Assembly: GCA_947649495.1 (NCBI GenBank)
Contig: CANSRU010000005.1
Span: forward strand, 86,780 to 150,779
Source of the DNA: an uncultured Porphyromonadaceae bacterium
Lineage (GTDB): Bacteria; Bacteroidota; Bacteroidia; Bacteroidales; Muribaculaceae
Reading direction: 5' to 3'
DNA: 64,000 nucleotides
The notes beneath the pieces are model-generated. The model saw only the letters and a program-made list of their open reading frames with translations. It was not told the DNA's origin and did no database searches. The position numbers and the translations under genes were made by a program. Positions 9,408 through 19,010 of this stretch are shown piece after piece; the first letter of the stretch is position 1; every line of letters begins with the position of its first letter.

Positions 9408-9415
9408 GACACGCC

Positions 9416-10687
9416 ATGGCGAGAAACAAACGTAATCCATGGAGTTGGGTGCCATCGCTTTACTTTGCCGAGGGATTGCCCTACGTAATAGTGATGACAG
9501 TGGCCGGGATAATGTACAAGCGGATGGGGGTAGAGAACACTGAACTCGCATTCTACACCTCACTTCTGTCGCTGCCATGGGTAATCAAACCATTCTGGAG
9601 TCCGTTGGTGGACATATTCGGAACAAAGCGCAGGTGGGTTACCGGAATGCAATATCTGCTTGCGGCAGGATTTGCAGCGGTGGCCATATCGCTGCCCGGA
9701 GAATACTATTTCCGTATGTCGCTTGCATCGTTTCTCGTCATATCGTTTCTATCGGCCACCCACGACATTGCCGCCGATGGCTTCTACATGCTTGGACTTA
9801 ATGAACGGCAGCAATCTTTCTTTGTAGGAATCCGCACCACATTATACCGCCTTGCGGTGATAGCCGGTCAGGGCCCGATAGTGGTTCTCGCCGGATATTT
9901 CGAAACACGCTACGGAGCCATACCTCAGGCATGGGCCATGGTATTTTATCTGCTCGCAGTGCTGTTTGCACTGATTGCCATATACCACAATTGCGTATTG
10001 CCACACCCGGAAACCGACATACACCGCCATGTTAAAAGCGTAAAAGAGGTGGTGAACGAGTTCGTGGCCACATTCAAGAGTTTCTTCACAAAACCGGGCA
10101 TAGGCACAGCACTGTACTTTCTCCTTCTGTACAAGCTACCCGAAGCCCAACTTATCAGGCTTATACCTCCATTTCTGATGGACCTTGTGGCATCAGGAGG
10201 TCTCGGGCTGTCGACAGCCGAGGTGGGAATGACCTACGGCACCATAGGTGTTACGGGGCTGATGGCAGGCGGTATAGCAGGCGGTATAGCAGTGTCGCGC
10301 GACGGTCTGCTCAAATGGCTCCGGCCAATGGCATGGAGCATGTCGCTCACCTGTCTCAGCTTCGTGTATCTGAGCAGCTTTGACAATCATTCGCTAACCG
10401 CCATCAACATGTGCGTGTTCATCGAACAGTTCGGCTATGGGTTCGGCACCACAGCCTATATTCTGTATACCATATACTTCTCGGAAGGAGAATGGCGCAC
10501 ATCCCACTATGCCATCTGCACCGGCATAATGGCCCTCGGAATGATGCTCCCGGGCATGGCCGCGGGCAAAATACAGGAGATTCTGGGGTACGAGATGTTC
10601 TTTTTATGGACCGTCGTGTGCTGTATATCAACAATTGGGGTAAGCTACATGGTCAAAGTTCCGGCATCTTTCGGCAAAAAGGCTTGA
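9416..10687 (+). CDS. AmpG-like MFS permease
   Basis: I place the start at ATG 9416 (MARNKRNPWSWVPSLYFAEGLPY). The open frame reaches back to 9266, but those 50 codons overlap the SpoIID gene and are hydrophilic and proline-rich. The 423-residue product has about twelve hydrophobic spans. Its opening resembles AmpG-type muropeptide permeases, with FAEGLPY, LPWVIKPFWSPLVD and SATHDIAADGFY, as in PAT/AmpG transporters. AmpG brings GlcNAc-anhydroMurNAc peptides into the cytoplasm. It is the last gene of the GT2/GalT-like/SpoIID cluster. The true cargo here could be another saccharide. Confidence 0.8.
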   Translation: MARNKRNPWSWVPSLYFAEGLPYVIVMTVAGIMYKRMGVENTELAFYTSLLSLPWVIKPFWSPLVDIFGTKRRWVTGMQYLLAAGFAAVAISLPGEYYFRMSLASFLVISFLSATHDIAADGFYMLGLNERQQSFFVGIRTTLYRLAVIAGQGPIVVLAGYFETRYGAIPQAWAMVFYLLAVLFALIAIYHNCVLPHPETDIHRHVKSVKEVVNEFVATFKSFFTKPGIGTALYFLLLYKLPEAQLIRLIPPFLMDLVASGGLGLSTAEVGMTYGTIGVTGLMAGGIAGGIAVSRDGLLKWLRPMAWSMSLTCLSFVYLSSFDNHSLTAINMCVFIEQFGYGFGTTAYILYTIYFSEGEWRTSHYAICTGIMALGMMLPGMAAGKIQEILGYEMFFLWTVVCCISTIGVSYMVKVPASFGKKA

Positions 10688-10713
10688 ATTTTGAAATTTT
10701 AACAGTAACTTTG
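10684..10713 (+). promoter_or_regulatory. Promoter of the L,D-transpeptidase gene
   Basis: TTG (10684-10686) lies 19 nt upstream of TAACTTTG (10706-10713), a textbook Bacteroidetes promoter. It overlaps the stop codon of the permease gene and is 24 nt before the ATG at 10738. Confidence 0.7.
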
Positions 10714-10737
10714 CAGCCGCATTTTGTTTAAGCCAAT

Positions 10738-11733
10738 ATGAGCAGACACACATTAATTATATATGGGATAGCAGGGCTGATACTCTCGGGGTGTACGGGT
10801 AGGTCGGCAGTGAGCGAAGCGGAGCTCACTGACACCGTAGCGCTTGAGGATGTAGCCATACCTGACACCTTTGCCGGAATGCCACCCCTTGATTCCCTCG
10901 CTACCTTGAGCGAGGAAGATGTGAAGAGCCCAATTCCGACCCGCGCGTTCACCACCGAAGAGGAGGCGATAGACTTTATGAGAAATTCCGGACATTGGGA
11001 CAAATACAATGGCGGAATAATAATGAAGATTGCCGGACAGGACATCGGCTACGCCAACAAATTGCTGGCCAATACGTTCGACTACTTCATAATAGTCGAC
11101 AAGCCATCGATGAACGTGATACTCTACGACCGCTATGGCCGTGAACAGAAAGTGTACCGCATGGCATGCTCCAAGAAGTACGGCACAAAACATAAACGGC
11201 GCGACAACCGCACCCCCGAAGGATTCTTCTCGGCCGAGGGGATATACAATTCCACCGAATGGCTATACACTGACGATGACGGAAAGACATCACCTAAAAA
11301 AGGCCAGTTCGGTCCACGATTCATACGCCTAAAGACCGATGTAACCTCCCAGATAGGCATACACGGCACCTGCGCACCATGGTCGCTCGGCCATCGTGCA
11401 AGCCACGGCTGCATACGAATACACAACGATGCAATAATGGAGTTGGTGGAATATGTCACTCCCGGAATGCCCATCATAGTCAATCCATCCAACCGCGATC
11501 AGGCCGTGAACATAAACGAGGGCTACGACAACATAACCAAGCTGAAACTTGGCAAAATCAAGGAAAAATACGTTGACCCGGAATCGGTAAAAGAGAAAGA
11601 GGAGAAGAAAGAGACTAAAACCGACACAACAGCCCAGACGGCAGACAGCGTGCCATCACAACCTGCATATGAACCGGCGGCAACAACCACCGAAACTCCC
11701 GACACCATATCTATCAGCGACATAATGGACTGA
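10738..11733 (+). CDS. L,D-transpeptidase (YkuD) lipoprotein
   Basis: The 331-residue protein begins with a lipoprotein signal (IAGLILSGC, Cys19). A YkuD catalytic domain spans about residues 115-250. It includes the motif HGTCAPWSLG and the nucleophile signature SHGCIRI, whose cysteine attacks the peptidoglycan stem peptide. The C-terminal 80 residues are low-complexity Lys/Glu/Thr-rich. Such enzymes make 3-3 crosslinks or attach proteins to peptidoglycan, on the periplasmic face. It has its own promoter but follows a putative muropeptide permease, consistent with cell-wall metabolism. Confidence 0.9.
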   Translation: MSRHTLIIYGIAGLILSGCTGRSAVSEAELTDTVALEDVAIPDTFAGMPPLDSLATLSEEDVKSPIPTRAFTTEEEAIDFMRNSGHWDKYNGGIIMKIAGQDIGYANKLLANTFDYFIIVDKPSMNVILYDRYGREQKVYRMACSKKYGTKHKRRDNRTPEGFFSAEGIYNSTEWLYTDDDGKTSPKKGQFGPRFIRLKTDVTSQIGIHGTCAPWSLGHRASHGCIRIHNDAIMELVEYVTPGMPIIVNPSNRDQAVNINEGYDNITKLKLGKIKEKYVDPESVKEKEEKKETKTDTTAQTADSVPSQPAYEPAATTTETPDTISISDIMD

Positions 11734-11742
11734 ATAAGCATT

Positions 11743-11787
11743 ATACATATAGCGGGCGGAGAAAATTTCTCCGCCCGCTATATGTAT
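11743..11787. terminator. Bidirectional terminator hairpin
   Basis: A near-perfect palindrome of roughly 20-bp arms (atacatatagcgggcggaga and its complement) lies between the convergent L,D-transpeptidase and gltX genes, with short A/T runs at the centre. Confidence 0.8.
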
Positions 11788-11807
11788 GCTCGTATGTTAA
11801 AGAGCAA

Positions 11808-13334
11808 TTATGCTTTGATGCGGTCGATGCCGTTGTTGATTCGACGCACGGTCTCATCACAGCCAAGCAGTTCGGTGATGTCAAACATGTGCGGACCCTT
11901 GCACTCGCCAACCACCGTGAGACGGAAAGCGTTCATCACATTGCCGAGATGATAACCCTTGTCGGCAATCCATGCAAGCACAACCGGCTCGGCGGCAGCA
12001 CTTGAAAAATCGTCAAGGCCTTTGAGCACCTCTATAAGTTCGCCCATGATACGTGGCATATCCTCGCTCCAGCGCTTGCGCACGGCTTTTTCATCGTAGG
12101 ACGTAGGCTCGACAAAGAAGAAGCGGCTCTGCTCCCAAAGATCGCTCACGAAGTTGATGCGGCCTTTCACCAATCCGACTGCACGAGCTATATATTCGTC
12201 GTCGAACGCATTGGGGTCAACACCATTGGCCTCAAGCACAGGCTTGAACATCTGAGCCAATTCGGCATCAGACAATTCCTGAAGATATTTATGATTGAAC
12301 CACTTACCCTTCTCAAAATCGAAGCGGGCACCTGAGCGCGAGCAATGGTCGAGCGAGAATTTCTCGATGAGTTGCTGCATGTCCATAATCTCGGTATCGT
12401 CGCCCGGGTTCCATCCCAGCAAGGCAAGGAAGTTGACCACAGCCTGCGGCAGATAACCGCGTTCGCGGTAGCCCGATGAGATTTCACCACTCTTGGGGTC
12501 GTGCCATTCGAGGGGGAACACGGGGAAACCAAGACGATCGCCGTCACGCTTGCTCAGCTTACCCTTTCCGTCGGGCTTGAGCAACAGTGGCAGATGGACA
12601 AAATCGGGCATGGTGTCGGCCCATCCAAAAGCCTCGTAAAGCAGCACATGCAAAGGAGCCGACGGAAGCCACTCCTCACCGCGAATCACATGGCTCACCT
12701 TCATCAGATGGTCGTCGACTATGTTCGCAAGATGATATGTAGGCAGGTCATCGGCGCTTTTATACAGCACTTTGTCGTCGAGAATGGAGGAATTGATGGT
12801 AACTTTGCCACGAATAAGGTCGTTAACAACCACATCGCGACCCGGTTCAATCTTGAACCGCACCACATACTTCTCTCCACCGTCAATCAAGCGCTTTACC
12901 TCATCGGCAGGGAGCGACAAGGAGTTGCGCATACCGCCGCGGGTAGATGCATCGTACTGGAAATTGGGGGTAGCCGCGCGCGCCTGCTCCAACTCGGCCG
13001 GAGTGTCGAATGCGATATAAGCCTTTCCGGCATCGAGCAGCATCTTAACATGCTCACGGTAAATGTCGCGACGCTCGCTCTGCTTGTATGGTCCATACTC
13101 GCCACCCTCGCGCACGCCCTCGTCAATGCCGATTCCGAGCCATGCCAAAGATTCGTTGATATAATCCTCGGCCCCAGGCACAAAGCGCTGGGAGTCAGTA
13201 TCCTCAATACGCAGAATCATATCGCCGCCGTGCTGACGGGCAAACAGATAATTATAGAGAGCGGTGCGCACACCGCCTATATGCAAGGGCCCGGTGGGCG
13301 ACGGGGCAAATCTAACCCTAACCTTTCGTTCCAT
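11808..13334 (-). CDS. gltX: Glutamyl-tRNA synthetase
   Basis: The 508-residue class I aminoacyl-tRNA synthetase starts [21 protein letters not shown], containing the HIGH-type motif, and has the KMSKS-type motif as KLSKRDGDR. It charges tRNA-Glu with glutamate in the cytoplasm. Length and order match bacterial GltX. It is transcribed alone toward the shared terminator. An upstream minus-strand TAAATTTG at 13369-13376 is a plausible -7 element. Confidence 0.97.
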   Translation of the reverse strand: MERKVRVRFAPSPTGPLHIGGVRTALYNYLFARQHGGDMILRIEDTDSQRFVPGAEDYINESLAWLGIGIDEGVREGGEYGPYKQSERRDIYREHVKMLLDAGKAYIAFDTPAELEQARAATPNFQYDASTRGGMRNSLSLPADEVKRLIDGGEKYVVRFKIEPGRDVVVNDLIRGKVTINSSILDDKVLYKSADDLPTYHLANIVDDHLMKVSHVIRGEEWLPSAPLHVLLYEAFGWADTMPDFVHLPLLLKPDGKGKLSKRDGDRLGFPVFPLEWHDPKSGEISSGYRERGYLPQAVVNFLALLGWNPGDDTEIMDMQQLIEKFSLDHCSRSGARFDFEKGKWFNHKYLQELSDAELAQMFKPVLEANGVDPNAFDDEYIARAVGLVKGRINFVSDLWEQSRFFFVEPTSYDEKAVRKRWSEDMPRIMGELIEVLKGLDDFSSAAAEPVVLAWIADKGYHLGNVMNAFRLTVVGECKGPHMFDITELLGCDETVRRINNGIDRIKA

Positions 13335-13368
13335 TCTATATATCGATTATAAAGTTTATACAGTGGTG

Positions 13369-13376
13369 CAAATTTA
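13369..13376 (-). promoter_or_regulatory. -7 element upstream of gltX
   Basis: Minus-strand TAAATTTG, 34 nt before the gltX ATG, fits the TAnnTTTG consensus. No convincing -33 element at standard spacing. Confidence 0.4.
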
Positions 13377-13431
13377 CGCAATTAACCTCAATCGCATGCC
13401 AACTGACACACAAAATGCATATTATAGAATT

Positions 13432-15177
13432 TTATTTACCGAGTATTTTCTTGATTGTGGCCACACCTTTGTCGCCCATCACTTCCCGGATAAGCTGAGA
13501 GGCCTTTCCCGCAACATTCTTGCGAATGCTTTGCAACATTTCGTTGGCGTTACTTTCGTTCTCTGACTCAGTAAACACCTCAAAAAGCATAGGGCGATCT
13601 GTGAGTTCAGGAGTAAGGAACCGGTTCAAGTTACTAAGATATTCATCCTTACCTGATGCAGTAAAATACTCAAAACCAAGATCCTCGGCATAATGACGCA
13701 CCAAATCGGGCGACTTACGTCCGAAATGACCTGCGGCAGCGATATAATTGTCGGATTCTTCTCCAAACATTGAGCCTAAATGATTGTATAGACGGAATTC
13801 AGCACCACGGCCATTATTTATCATCAGTATACGCATATTGCGTGGCAAATGCCTGTTGCCAAGGGAGTTCATATCGTAAAAGAACGCCAAATCGCCCAAA
13901 ATGGCAAAACACAACTTGTTTTTATCGGCAAGTGCAGCGCCAAAGAGTGTGGACATTATACCATCTATGCCAAACCCGCCTACATTACAGTTTGAACGCA
14001 CACCTTCGGGAAATGGGAAATAGTTCCAGACTCGCAATGAATTGAGAATACCGAGATGGACTATGGAATTGGCCGGAATATGCGAGGCCGTGTGCTGTGC
14101 TATCCAAGCGTTGGAGAACGGCAATTCGGGAATCTGCGAAACCGTCAGGTCGTAATCGGCCTTATATTCGTCCAACAGGCTATGTCTGTCACCACCCAAA
14201 GATGCATAATGCGTAAAGAATTTCAATTCAGGCATCTCAAAGACCACTTTCAGCGTGCGGAACAAATCGCGTATCTCTCCATCCTCGTTCACGCGCCATA
14301 CAGCCTTTGGGCGCAAGGTGGCCGAAGGATAGTCGCCGGACACTCCGCCTATATGTATCACCAAGTCTATATTTTTAAGTGGAGACAATCTGTGCAATTG
14401 CTGTTCGAAAGGCAACGACATAGCCACACGGTATTTACCATAATAGTTACTTGTGTGGTCGCAGAACACCAACGCATCGTGTTCGCCACAGAAACGGTCG
14501 ATGGCCTCTGTCAGTTCGTCAGACATACGAGTATGGCTCCCGACAAAAATCCCGATACGTCCAGAAGGGAGTTCCGGCCAATTACTGTCGGCAAGTGCCA
14601 CGCGCTCTATCTTGCGCGCAGGTTTTATATCCATAACAGAATAGTCCTTACAGTAACCAGTCTGGAAATTCAGATGCACAGGTCCTCCGCCGTGGCGTTT
14701 CAGTTCGAGAATGGCGTTGTTGATAATTATTTCATCGGCCCATTCATCGTCAGCATCCTTTATCACTTTCGCCGCAAAACTGCGTCTCGCAACATCGTTT
14801 GGCACTGTACTGCGGTCAATGAGCTGCGGTGACAGATGCCCTACCTTATCATAATTCTGGGAAGCCGTGACGGCAAGGATAGGCAATTGACGATAATATG
14901 CTTCGGTCAATCCAGGCATATAGTTGCGTGAAGCCGTGGCACCGGTACACGACAGGACTACCGGCTCGTGCGATTCCTCAGCCAAACCGCAAGCGATATA
15001 TGCCGCCGACCGCTCATCGACCGACGAATATATTTCAAACCATGGATCGTGCATAGCAGTTACCAGAAATGTCATGTTTGTAGTACCGGGCGAGGCTACC
15101 ACCTTTTTTATATTATGCTGTTTCAGTAACGAAACAAGAATCTGAGCGGCACGCTCTGCTGAATATTTCAGTTCCAT
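13432..15177 (-). CDS. MenD/acetolactate-synthase-like ThDP-dependent enzyme
   Basis: The 581-residue protein has the three-domain layout of thiamine-diphosphate enzymes. Residues 30-90 hold the conserved cofactor-activating glutamate in SSVDERSAAYIACGLAEES. The C-terminal domain has the ThDP/Mg motif as GDLAFFYDMN...NN, with GDL instead of the usual GDG. It sits downstream of an SDR and a flippase on one strand inside a polysaccharide locus, not with menaquinone genes. It may therefore make or transfer an activated aldehyde or acyl group for an unusual sugar, as YerE does for branched sugars. That assignment is inference. Confidence 0.75.
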   Translation of the reverse strand: MELKYSAERAAQILVSLLKQHNIKKVVASPGTTNMTFLVTAMHDPWFEIYSSVDERSAAYIACGLAEESHEPVVLSCTGATASRNYMPGLTEAYYRQLPILAVTASQNYDKVGHLSPQLIDRSTVPNDVARRSFAAKVIKDADDEWADEIIINNAILELKRHGGGPVHLNFQTGYCKDYSVMDIKPARKIERVALADSNWPELPSGRIGIFVGSHTRMSDELTEAIDRFCGEHDALVFCDHTSNYYGKYRVAMSLPFEQQLHRLSPLKNIDLVIHIGGVSGDYPSATLRPKAVWRVNEDGEIRDLFRTLKVVFEMPELKFFTHYASLGGDRHSLLDEYKADYDLTVSQIPELPFSNAWIAQHTASHIPANSIVHLGILNSLRVWNYFPFPEGVRSNCNVGGFGIDGIMSTLFGAALADKNKLCFAILGDLAFFYDMNSLGNRHLPRNMRILMINNGRGAEFRLYNHLGSMFGEESDNYIAAAGHFGRKSPDLVRHYAEDLGFEYFTASGKDEYLSNLNRFLTPELTDRPMLFEVFTESENESNANEMLQSIRKNVAGKASQLIREVMGDKGVATIKKILGK

Positions 15178-15215
15178 AGTTTATTAATCAATTTAAGATA
15201 TTATTTCTTGACCCG

Positions 15216-16079
15216 TCAAATTTCAAATGTGTAATCTATATCATTATTGTCTATCACACCTGCTCCACCGGTCATATAGACAATATCGCCTATGATTGTA
15301 CGCCCGGATGAACTGACAAGGAACAAAGCCATCGATGCGATTTCTTCCGGTAACGCGTATCTGCCAATCAAACTTGAATCATGACCGACATCACTATTTG
15401 AATCTTTTCCAAGCATTGGCGTGGCTGTCGGACCAGGCGCAAGACCATTAACCACAATATCATGTGACACAAGCATTTTTGCCAAACCTTCAGTTAATCC
15501 ACGAATACCCCATTTGGATAGCGTATATGCCGATATTGCCGGACGCCGGCTTGATGACGACGCTATATTCAATATGTTGCCTTTTACTTTATTTTTAACC
15601 ATGTGAGTGGCTACTGCCTTAGATAAAAAGAACACGCCTTTAAGATTTGTAGATATTATTTTATCAAATTCCTCCTCATCAGTGGTTCTGATATCACCAC
15701 CTACAATTACGGCATTATTCACTAATATATCGATAACGCCATTTGGTGTCAATCCTGCTATATTATCTATTTTATCGCTATAATTATCAACCCGGGTATT
15801 ATCCAGCCCCACGCCAATCACAGATTTACCCTCACAATCAATGCTTCTAGCGGTAGCTACAGCCCGAGCCTCCGATCGACTTGTTATTACAACGAACGCA
15901 CCAGACTTATAAAACAATTCTGCCATGGCCTTTCCGATGCCACTGGTTCCTCCGGTAATAAGCACAGCCTTGTTTTTCAAAACCTCATCAGGAGAGACAA
16001 TTCCAATTTGTACTTTTACCGGACGATGCCCGCATATAGAGACTACTGTTTTGAATATTTTTTTTATAGCATTCAACAT
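15216..16079 (-). CDS. Short-chain dehydrogenase/reductase
   Basis: The 287-residue protein is a classical SDR: the nucleotide-binding motif TGGTSGIGKAM near residue 40, the NNAV segment (LVNNAVIVGG), the catalytic serine in NIASSSS and the YTLSK pair. The N-terminal 30 residues before the Rossmann fold are extra and include HRPVKVQIGI. It overlaps the flippase start-side gene by 7 nt and precedes the ThDP gene, so it likely reduces a keto-sugar or related precursor in the same pathway. Base composition is more AT-rich than the surrounding genome. Confidence 0.85.
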   Translation of the reverse strand: MLNAIKKIFKTVVSICGHRPVKVQIGIVSPDEVLKNKAVLITGGTSGIGKAMAELFYKSGAFVVITSRSEARAVATARSIDCEGKSVIGVGLDNTRVDNYSDKIDNIAGLTPNGVIDILVNNAVIVGGDIRTTDEEEFDKIISTNLKGVFFLSKAVATHMVKNKVKGNILNIASSSSRRPAISAYTLSKWGIRGLTEGLAKMLVSHDIVVNGLAPGPTATPMLGKDSNSDVGHDSSLIGRYALPEEIASMALFLVSSSGRTIIGDIVYMTGGAGVIDNNDIDYTFEI

Positions 16080-17596
16080 TTTCTGAAAATTTTATTTTTA
16101 AATTCTATCAACGGCTTCTTAATCAAACTTTTTTCGGCTATGTTCAAGCAAAACAGCCATCCCAATGCGACATAGAAAAATATATACGAGGATATACCCA
16201 ATCCAAATATCCATAAAGAATCGCATGGCAAATACCGCCATATCACTACATACACTATGGTTATGACAATGGGTACTATCGACATTTTCAATATTTCCTT
16301 CCAAAAAGTACCGATTTCAAGATGCTGTTTACTGTGGTAATACACATTCAATATAAATCCCTGACCTACAGCATTAGCAACACCAATAGCGACCGCGCAA
16401 CCTATAGCGCCGTAATATTTAGCCAACACTATTTGGACTACCAGACTTATGGCGCTTACACAAACAAGCATTACCGACCTGAACTTCTGCTGGTTGCGTG
16501 CCTGCAATATGATTATACCGGTGTTTTGAATCAATGGTGGCAAGGTGGTAAAAAACAGAGTGAGACAAATCACATACACATCATCGTAGCCAGGTCCGGC
16601 CCAGAATGATATGAAACTTCTGCCAAACACCACAAATCCACCAATAATCAGCGACATTATAAAGAATTGTATCCGCCCCACTCGTAGGAACATATCGGCA
16701 AATTCATGGTCGGAACTATGCTTTGCTACCATAGAGGTCAACCGAGGAAGAAGCACACCACTCACACCACTTGAGAACATTATATACATCTGCATCAATG
16801 TGACCCCGAGTGCAAACACCGATATGGCAACCGTACCGTTAGTGGCTCCGAGCACAAACTGTCCTGTGCTATAATAGAACTTAAACATCACATCGCCAAG
16901 GAATACCCAGACAGAAAATCCAAGCAATTCGCGGATAAACGACCATTTGAACTTGGCAAAATGTAACTTAACACCAAGTTTACGCCTACAGAACCAGAAA
17001 TTGACACCAAGCAGACATATATTGCACACCGTCTGCACCACAACCATAGCCACAGCCTTGTAACCGAGATATAGCAGAGCCACAATGGCGGCAGTTGACA
17101 AAAGCATCCGGCAGATAATCACTAACTTCTGAAACACAAAATCTTCGTAGGCAGTGATTATGGAGCCAAAAACACTCATAGGGAACGTAACCGCCAGATT
17201 GACCAACAGCAGCATAATCATTATTCGTGCCTGCGAAATATCGTCAGGTGTCATGGTCCGGTCAAACATCCAATCTATATTGAAGTACAACACCAGTCCG
17301 GCTATAAAGGCCACAACACCTATTATAGAATACATCACGAAGAACAATCCGAACAATGAATATTGCTCATCAACCTTACCTTCGGCCCGATATTTAGCGG
17401 TGTATCTCACCACAGTAGGACCAAAGCCGAAATCAAGCAATGTAAGATAGGCTATCACCGACGCCACCAATGAATACAAGCCATATTCATTCTGCCCGAG
17501 CATTCTGAGCATATAGGGTGTGTACAGCAATCCTAACAGGATGTTCAATCCTATTATCACATAGTTCAGTACGGCTCCGGCTTTAATCTGGTTCAT
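16073..17596 (-). CDS. Polysaccharide flippase (Wzx-like, MOP superfamily)
   Basis: I use the ATG at 17596 (MNQIKAGAVLNYVIIGLNILLGLLYTPYM), the typical start of Bacteroidetes flippases; an upstream ATG at 17623 would add nine residues. The roughly 507-residue protein has about 12-14 hydrophobic helices and the family features MLRMLGQNEYGLYSL and DFGFGPTVVRYTAKYR. It is expected to move lipid-linked oligosaccharide units across the inner membrane. It is the first gene of a flippase-SDR-ThDP operon with its own promoter. Confidence 0.88.
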   Translation of the reverse strand: MNQIKAGAVLNYVIIGLNILLGLLYTPYMLRMLGQNEYGLYSLVASVIAYLTLLDFGFGPTVVRYTAKYRAEGKVDEQYSLFGLFFVMYSIIGVVAFIAGLVLYFNIDWMFDRTMTPDDISQARIMIMLLLVNLAVTFPMSVFGSIITAYEDFVFQKLVIICRMLLSTAAIVALLYLGYKAVAMVVVQTVCNICLLGVNFWFCRRKLGVKLHFAKFKWSFIRELLGFSVWVFLGDVMFKFYYSTGQFVLGATNGTVAISVFALGVTLMQMYIMFSSGVSGVLLPRLTSMVAKHSSDHEFADMFLRVGRIQFFIMSLIIGGFVVFGRSFISFWAGPGYDDVYVICLTLFFTTLPPLIQNTGIIILQARNQQKFRSVMLVCVSAISLVVQIVLAKYYGAIGCAVAIGVANAVGQGFILNVYYHSKQHLEIGTFWKEILKMSIVPIVITIVYVVIWRYLPCDSLWIFGLGISSYIFFYVALGWLFCLNIAEKSLIKKPLIEFKNKIFRKC

Positions 17597-17644
17597 CAGT
17601 AAGGCAATACCGACAGGACGCAAAAAGTGCCCTGTTTAGAAACA

Positions 17645-17675
17645 CAAAAGTACTCTTTTAGTGTGAGATATGCAA
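17645..17675 (-). promoter_or_regulatory. Promoter of the flippase-SDR-ThDP operon
   Basis: On the minus strand TTG (17673-17675) is 20 nt upstream of TACTTTTG (17645-17652), a match to the Bacteroidetes consensus. Confidence 0.55.
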
Positions 17676-17682
17676 CTTCACA

Positions 17683-18876
17683 TCAGACAATGTGGGTGAG
17701 CTGCCCTGAACGGTTGCGGCGAGCCTTTATCCTGATACGCAATTGTCTGAATGGCTTGGTGAGGATAAGCCATGGCACAGTGAAAAGCAACCGGCGCGAC
17801 CCGAGCGCCACCGACACACGGCGCCACAGCACCATGGTGGGCACGCATACCGCCAGAAGCGTGACCAGCGTAGCCACCTCAGCCACAAGACTTGGCCATG
17901 AGAGAACCGAAGCCACCACCCCAAGGGGCAACACAAACCACAGCGCAACACACGCCGCCGACATGGCTGCATAAGGCCGGCCGGGAAGATAGCTTCGTGT
18001 GAAAGAGCGGCGCACAGCATAGACATCGTGCAGATGAGCCGGCGCATATTCAATGGCACGAACCAAGGAATCCTTTCCAAGCTCCACAGCAGTATTTCTG
18101 CCCCGGGTTATCTCGTTCACGAAAATATCGTCGTCGCCATATCTCAGGTTCAATGTCTTTGAGAATCCCTTCTGTTCAAAAAAGAGATGGCGTTTATAGG
18201 CCATATTGTAAGCCGTGCCCATAAACGGACGACCACAAAGCGCAGCGCTCAGCCATCTCACCGACTGCCACACATGGTCAAAAGCCCTGCGGCGGCGCCT
18301 CTTGTCAGCGTCGACACCATCGGGCCCCACCGGAGCGGCATAGCCGAGCACCACATCGGCGCCTTCCACCACATGCCGCATCATGGCGCGCAACCACAAC
18401 GGCGAATCAATCCGGCAGTTTCCGCAGGTAAACACAAGCATATCGTAGCGGGCGGCCTTCACTCCGAGGGTTATGCTGAGTTTACGGCGGCTAAGACTGC
18501 GCGAATGCTCAGGGGCAAAGGTCATGTACAGATTGGGATAGCGCATCTCCAGCTCCGAGACTACAGTCTCGGTATTGTCGGCACTCTCGTCATTTGCCAC
18601 AACAACCTCTATGGGAGCCGGATAGTCCTGCTCGAGTATCTGCGGCAGCAATGTGCGCAGGTTCCCGCCATTGGCCTGGGAATACACTATCACCGACACC
18701 GCGGGATACCCCCCGTCGGGACAACCTTCGGCATCGTCCAAGCCTGCTTTTGCAGCAACTCTCTTAAGTTTAGGCCATAAGGCGCATGCCACAATGGCAG
18801 CGCATAACACCATGGCGGCAAGCAACGCCCACACCACAGGAGCCAAATCCAACGAATAGAGCTGTGAATCTATCAT
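17683..18876 (-). CDS. Membrane-bound glycosyltransferase family 2
   Basis: The start is set at ATG 18876 (MIDSQLYSLDLAPVVW); the longer frame begins at a TTG that lies inside the -7 promoter element. The roughly 397-residue protein has an N-terminal membrane helix, a GT2 domain (VSVIVYSQANGGNLRTLL, VVANDESADNT, a later LRYGDDDIFVNE acceptor region) and C-terminal hydrophobic helices. The architecture is that of inner-membrane GT2 enzymes that extend glycans. It is divergent from the pyruvyltransferase gene at the centre of the polysaccharide locus. Confidence 0.82.
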   Translation of the reverse strand: MIDSQLYSLDLAPVVWALLAAMVLCAAIVACALWPKLKRVAAKAGLDDAEGCPDGGYPAVSVIVYSQANGGNLRTLLPQILEQDYPAPIEVVVANDESADNTETVVSELEMRYPNLYMTFAPEHSRSLSRRKLSITLGVKAARYDMLVFTCGNCRIDSPLWLRAMMRHVVEGADVVLGYAAPVGPDGVDADKRRRRRAFDHVWQSVRWLSAALCGRPFMGTAYNMAYKRHLFFEQKGFSKTLNLRYGDDDIFVNEITRGRNTAVELGKDSLVRAIEYAPAHLHDVYAVRRSFTRSYLPGRPYAAMSAACVALWFVLPLGVVASVLSWPSLVAEVATLVTLLAVCVPTMVLWRRVSVALGSRRLLFTVPWLILTKPFRQLRIRIKARRNRSGQLTHIV

Positions 18877-18886
18877 AACAAGCGTC

Positions 18887-18917
18887 AAAGTTACGCAGAA
18901 TTTGCCGATACGGCAAA
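18887..18917 (-). promoter_or_regulatory. Promoter of the membrane GT2 gene
   Basis: Minus-strand TTTG (18914-18917) lies 19 nt upstream of TAACTTTG (18887-18894). Only 10 nt separate the -7 element from the ATG at 18876, so the transcript would be nearly leaderless. Confidence 0.65.
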
Positions 18918-19010
18918 ATATAAATTACCCTGACGAAAAAAACAATAAAGCAATAAAATGAGTTTAAAACACGTTAAAAAACCACACTGCAACCACTATA
19001 TCAATAGACA

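Noticed and set aside
9266..9415. N-terminal extension of the AmpG-like permease
   Set aside because: It overlaps the SpoIID gene in another frame and is Pro/Arg-rich; MARNKR at 9416 matches the family start.
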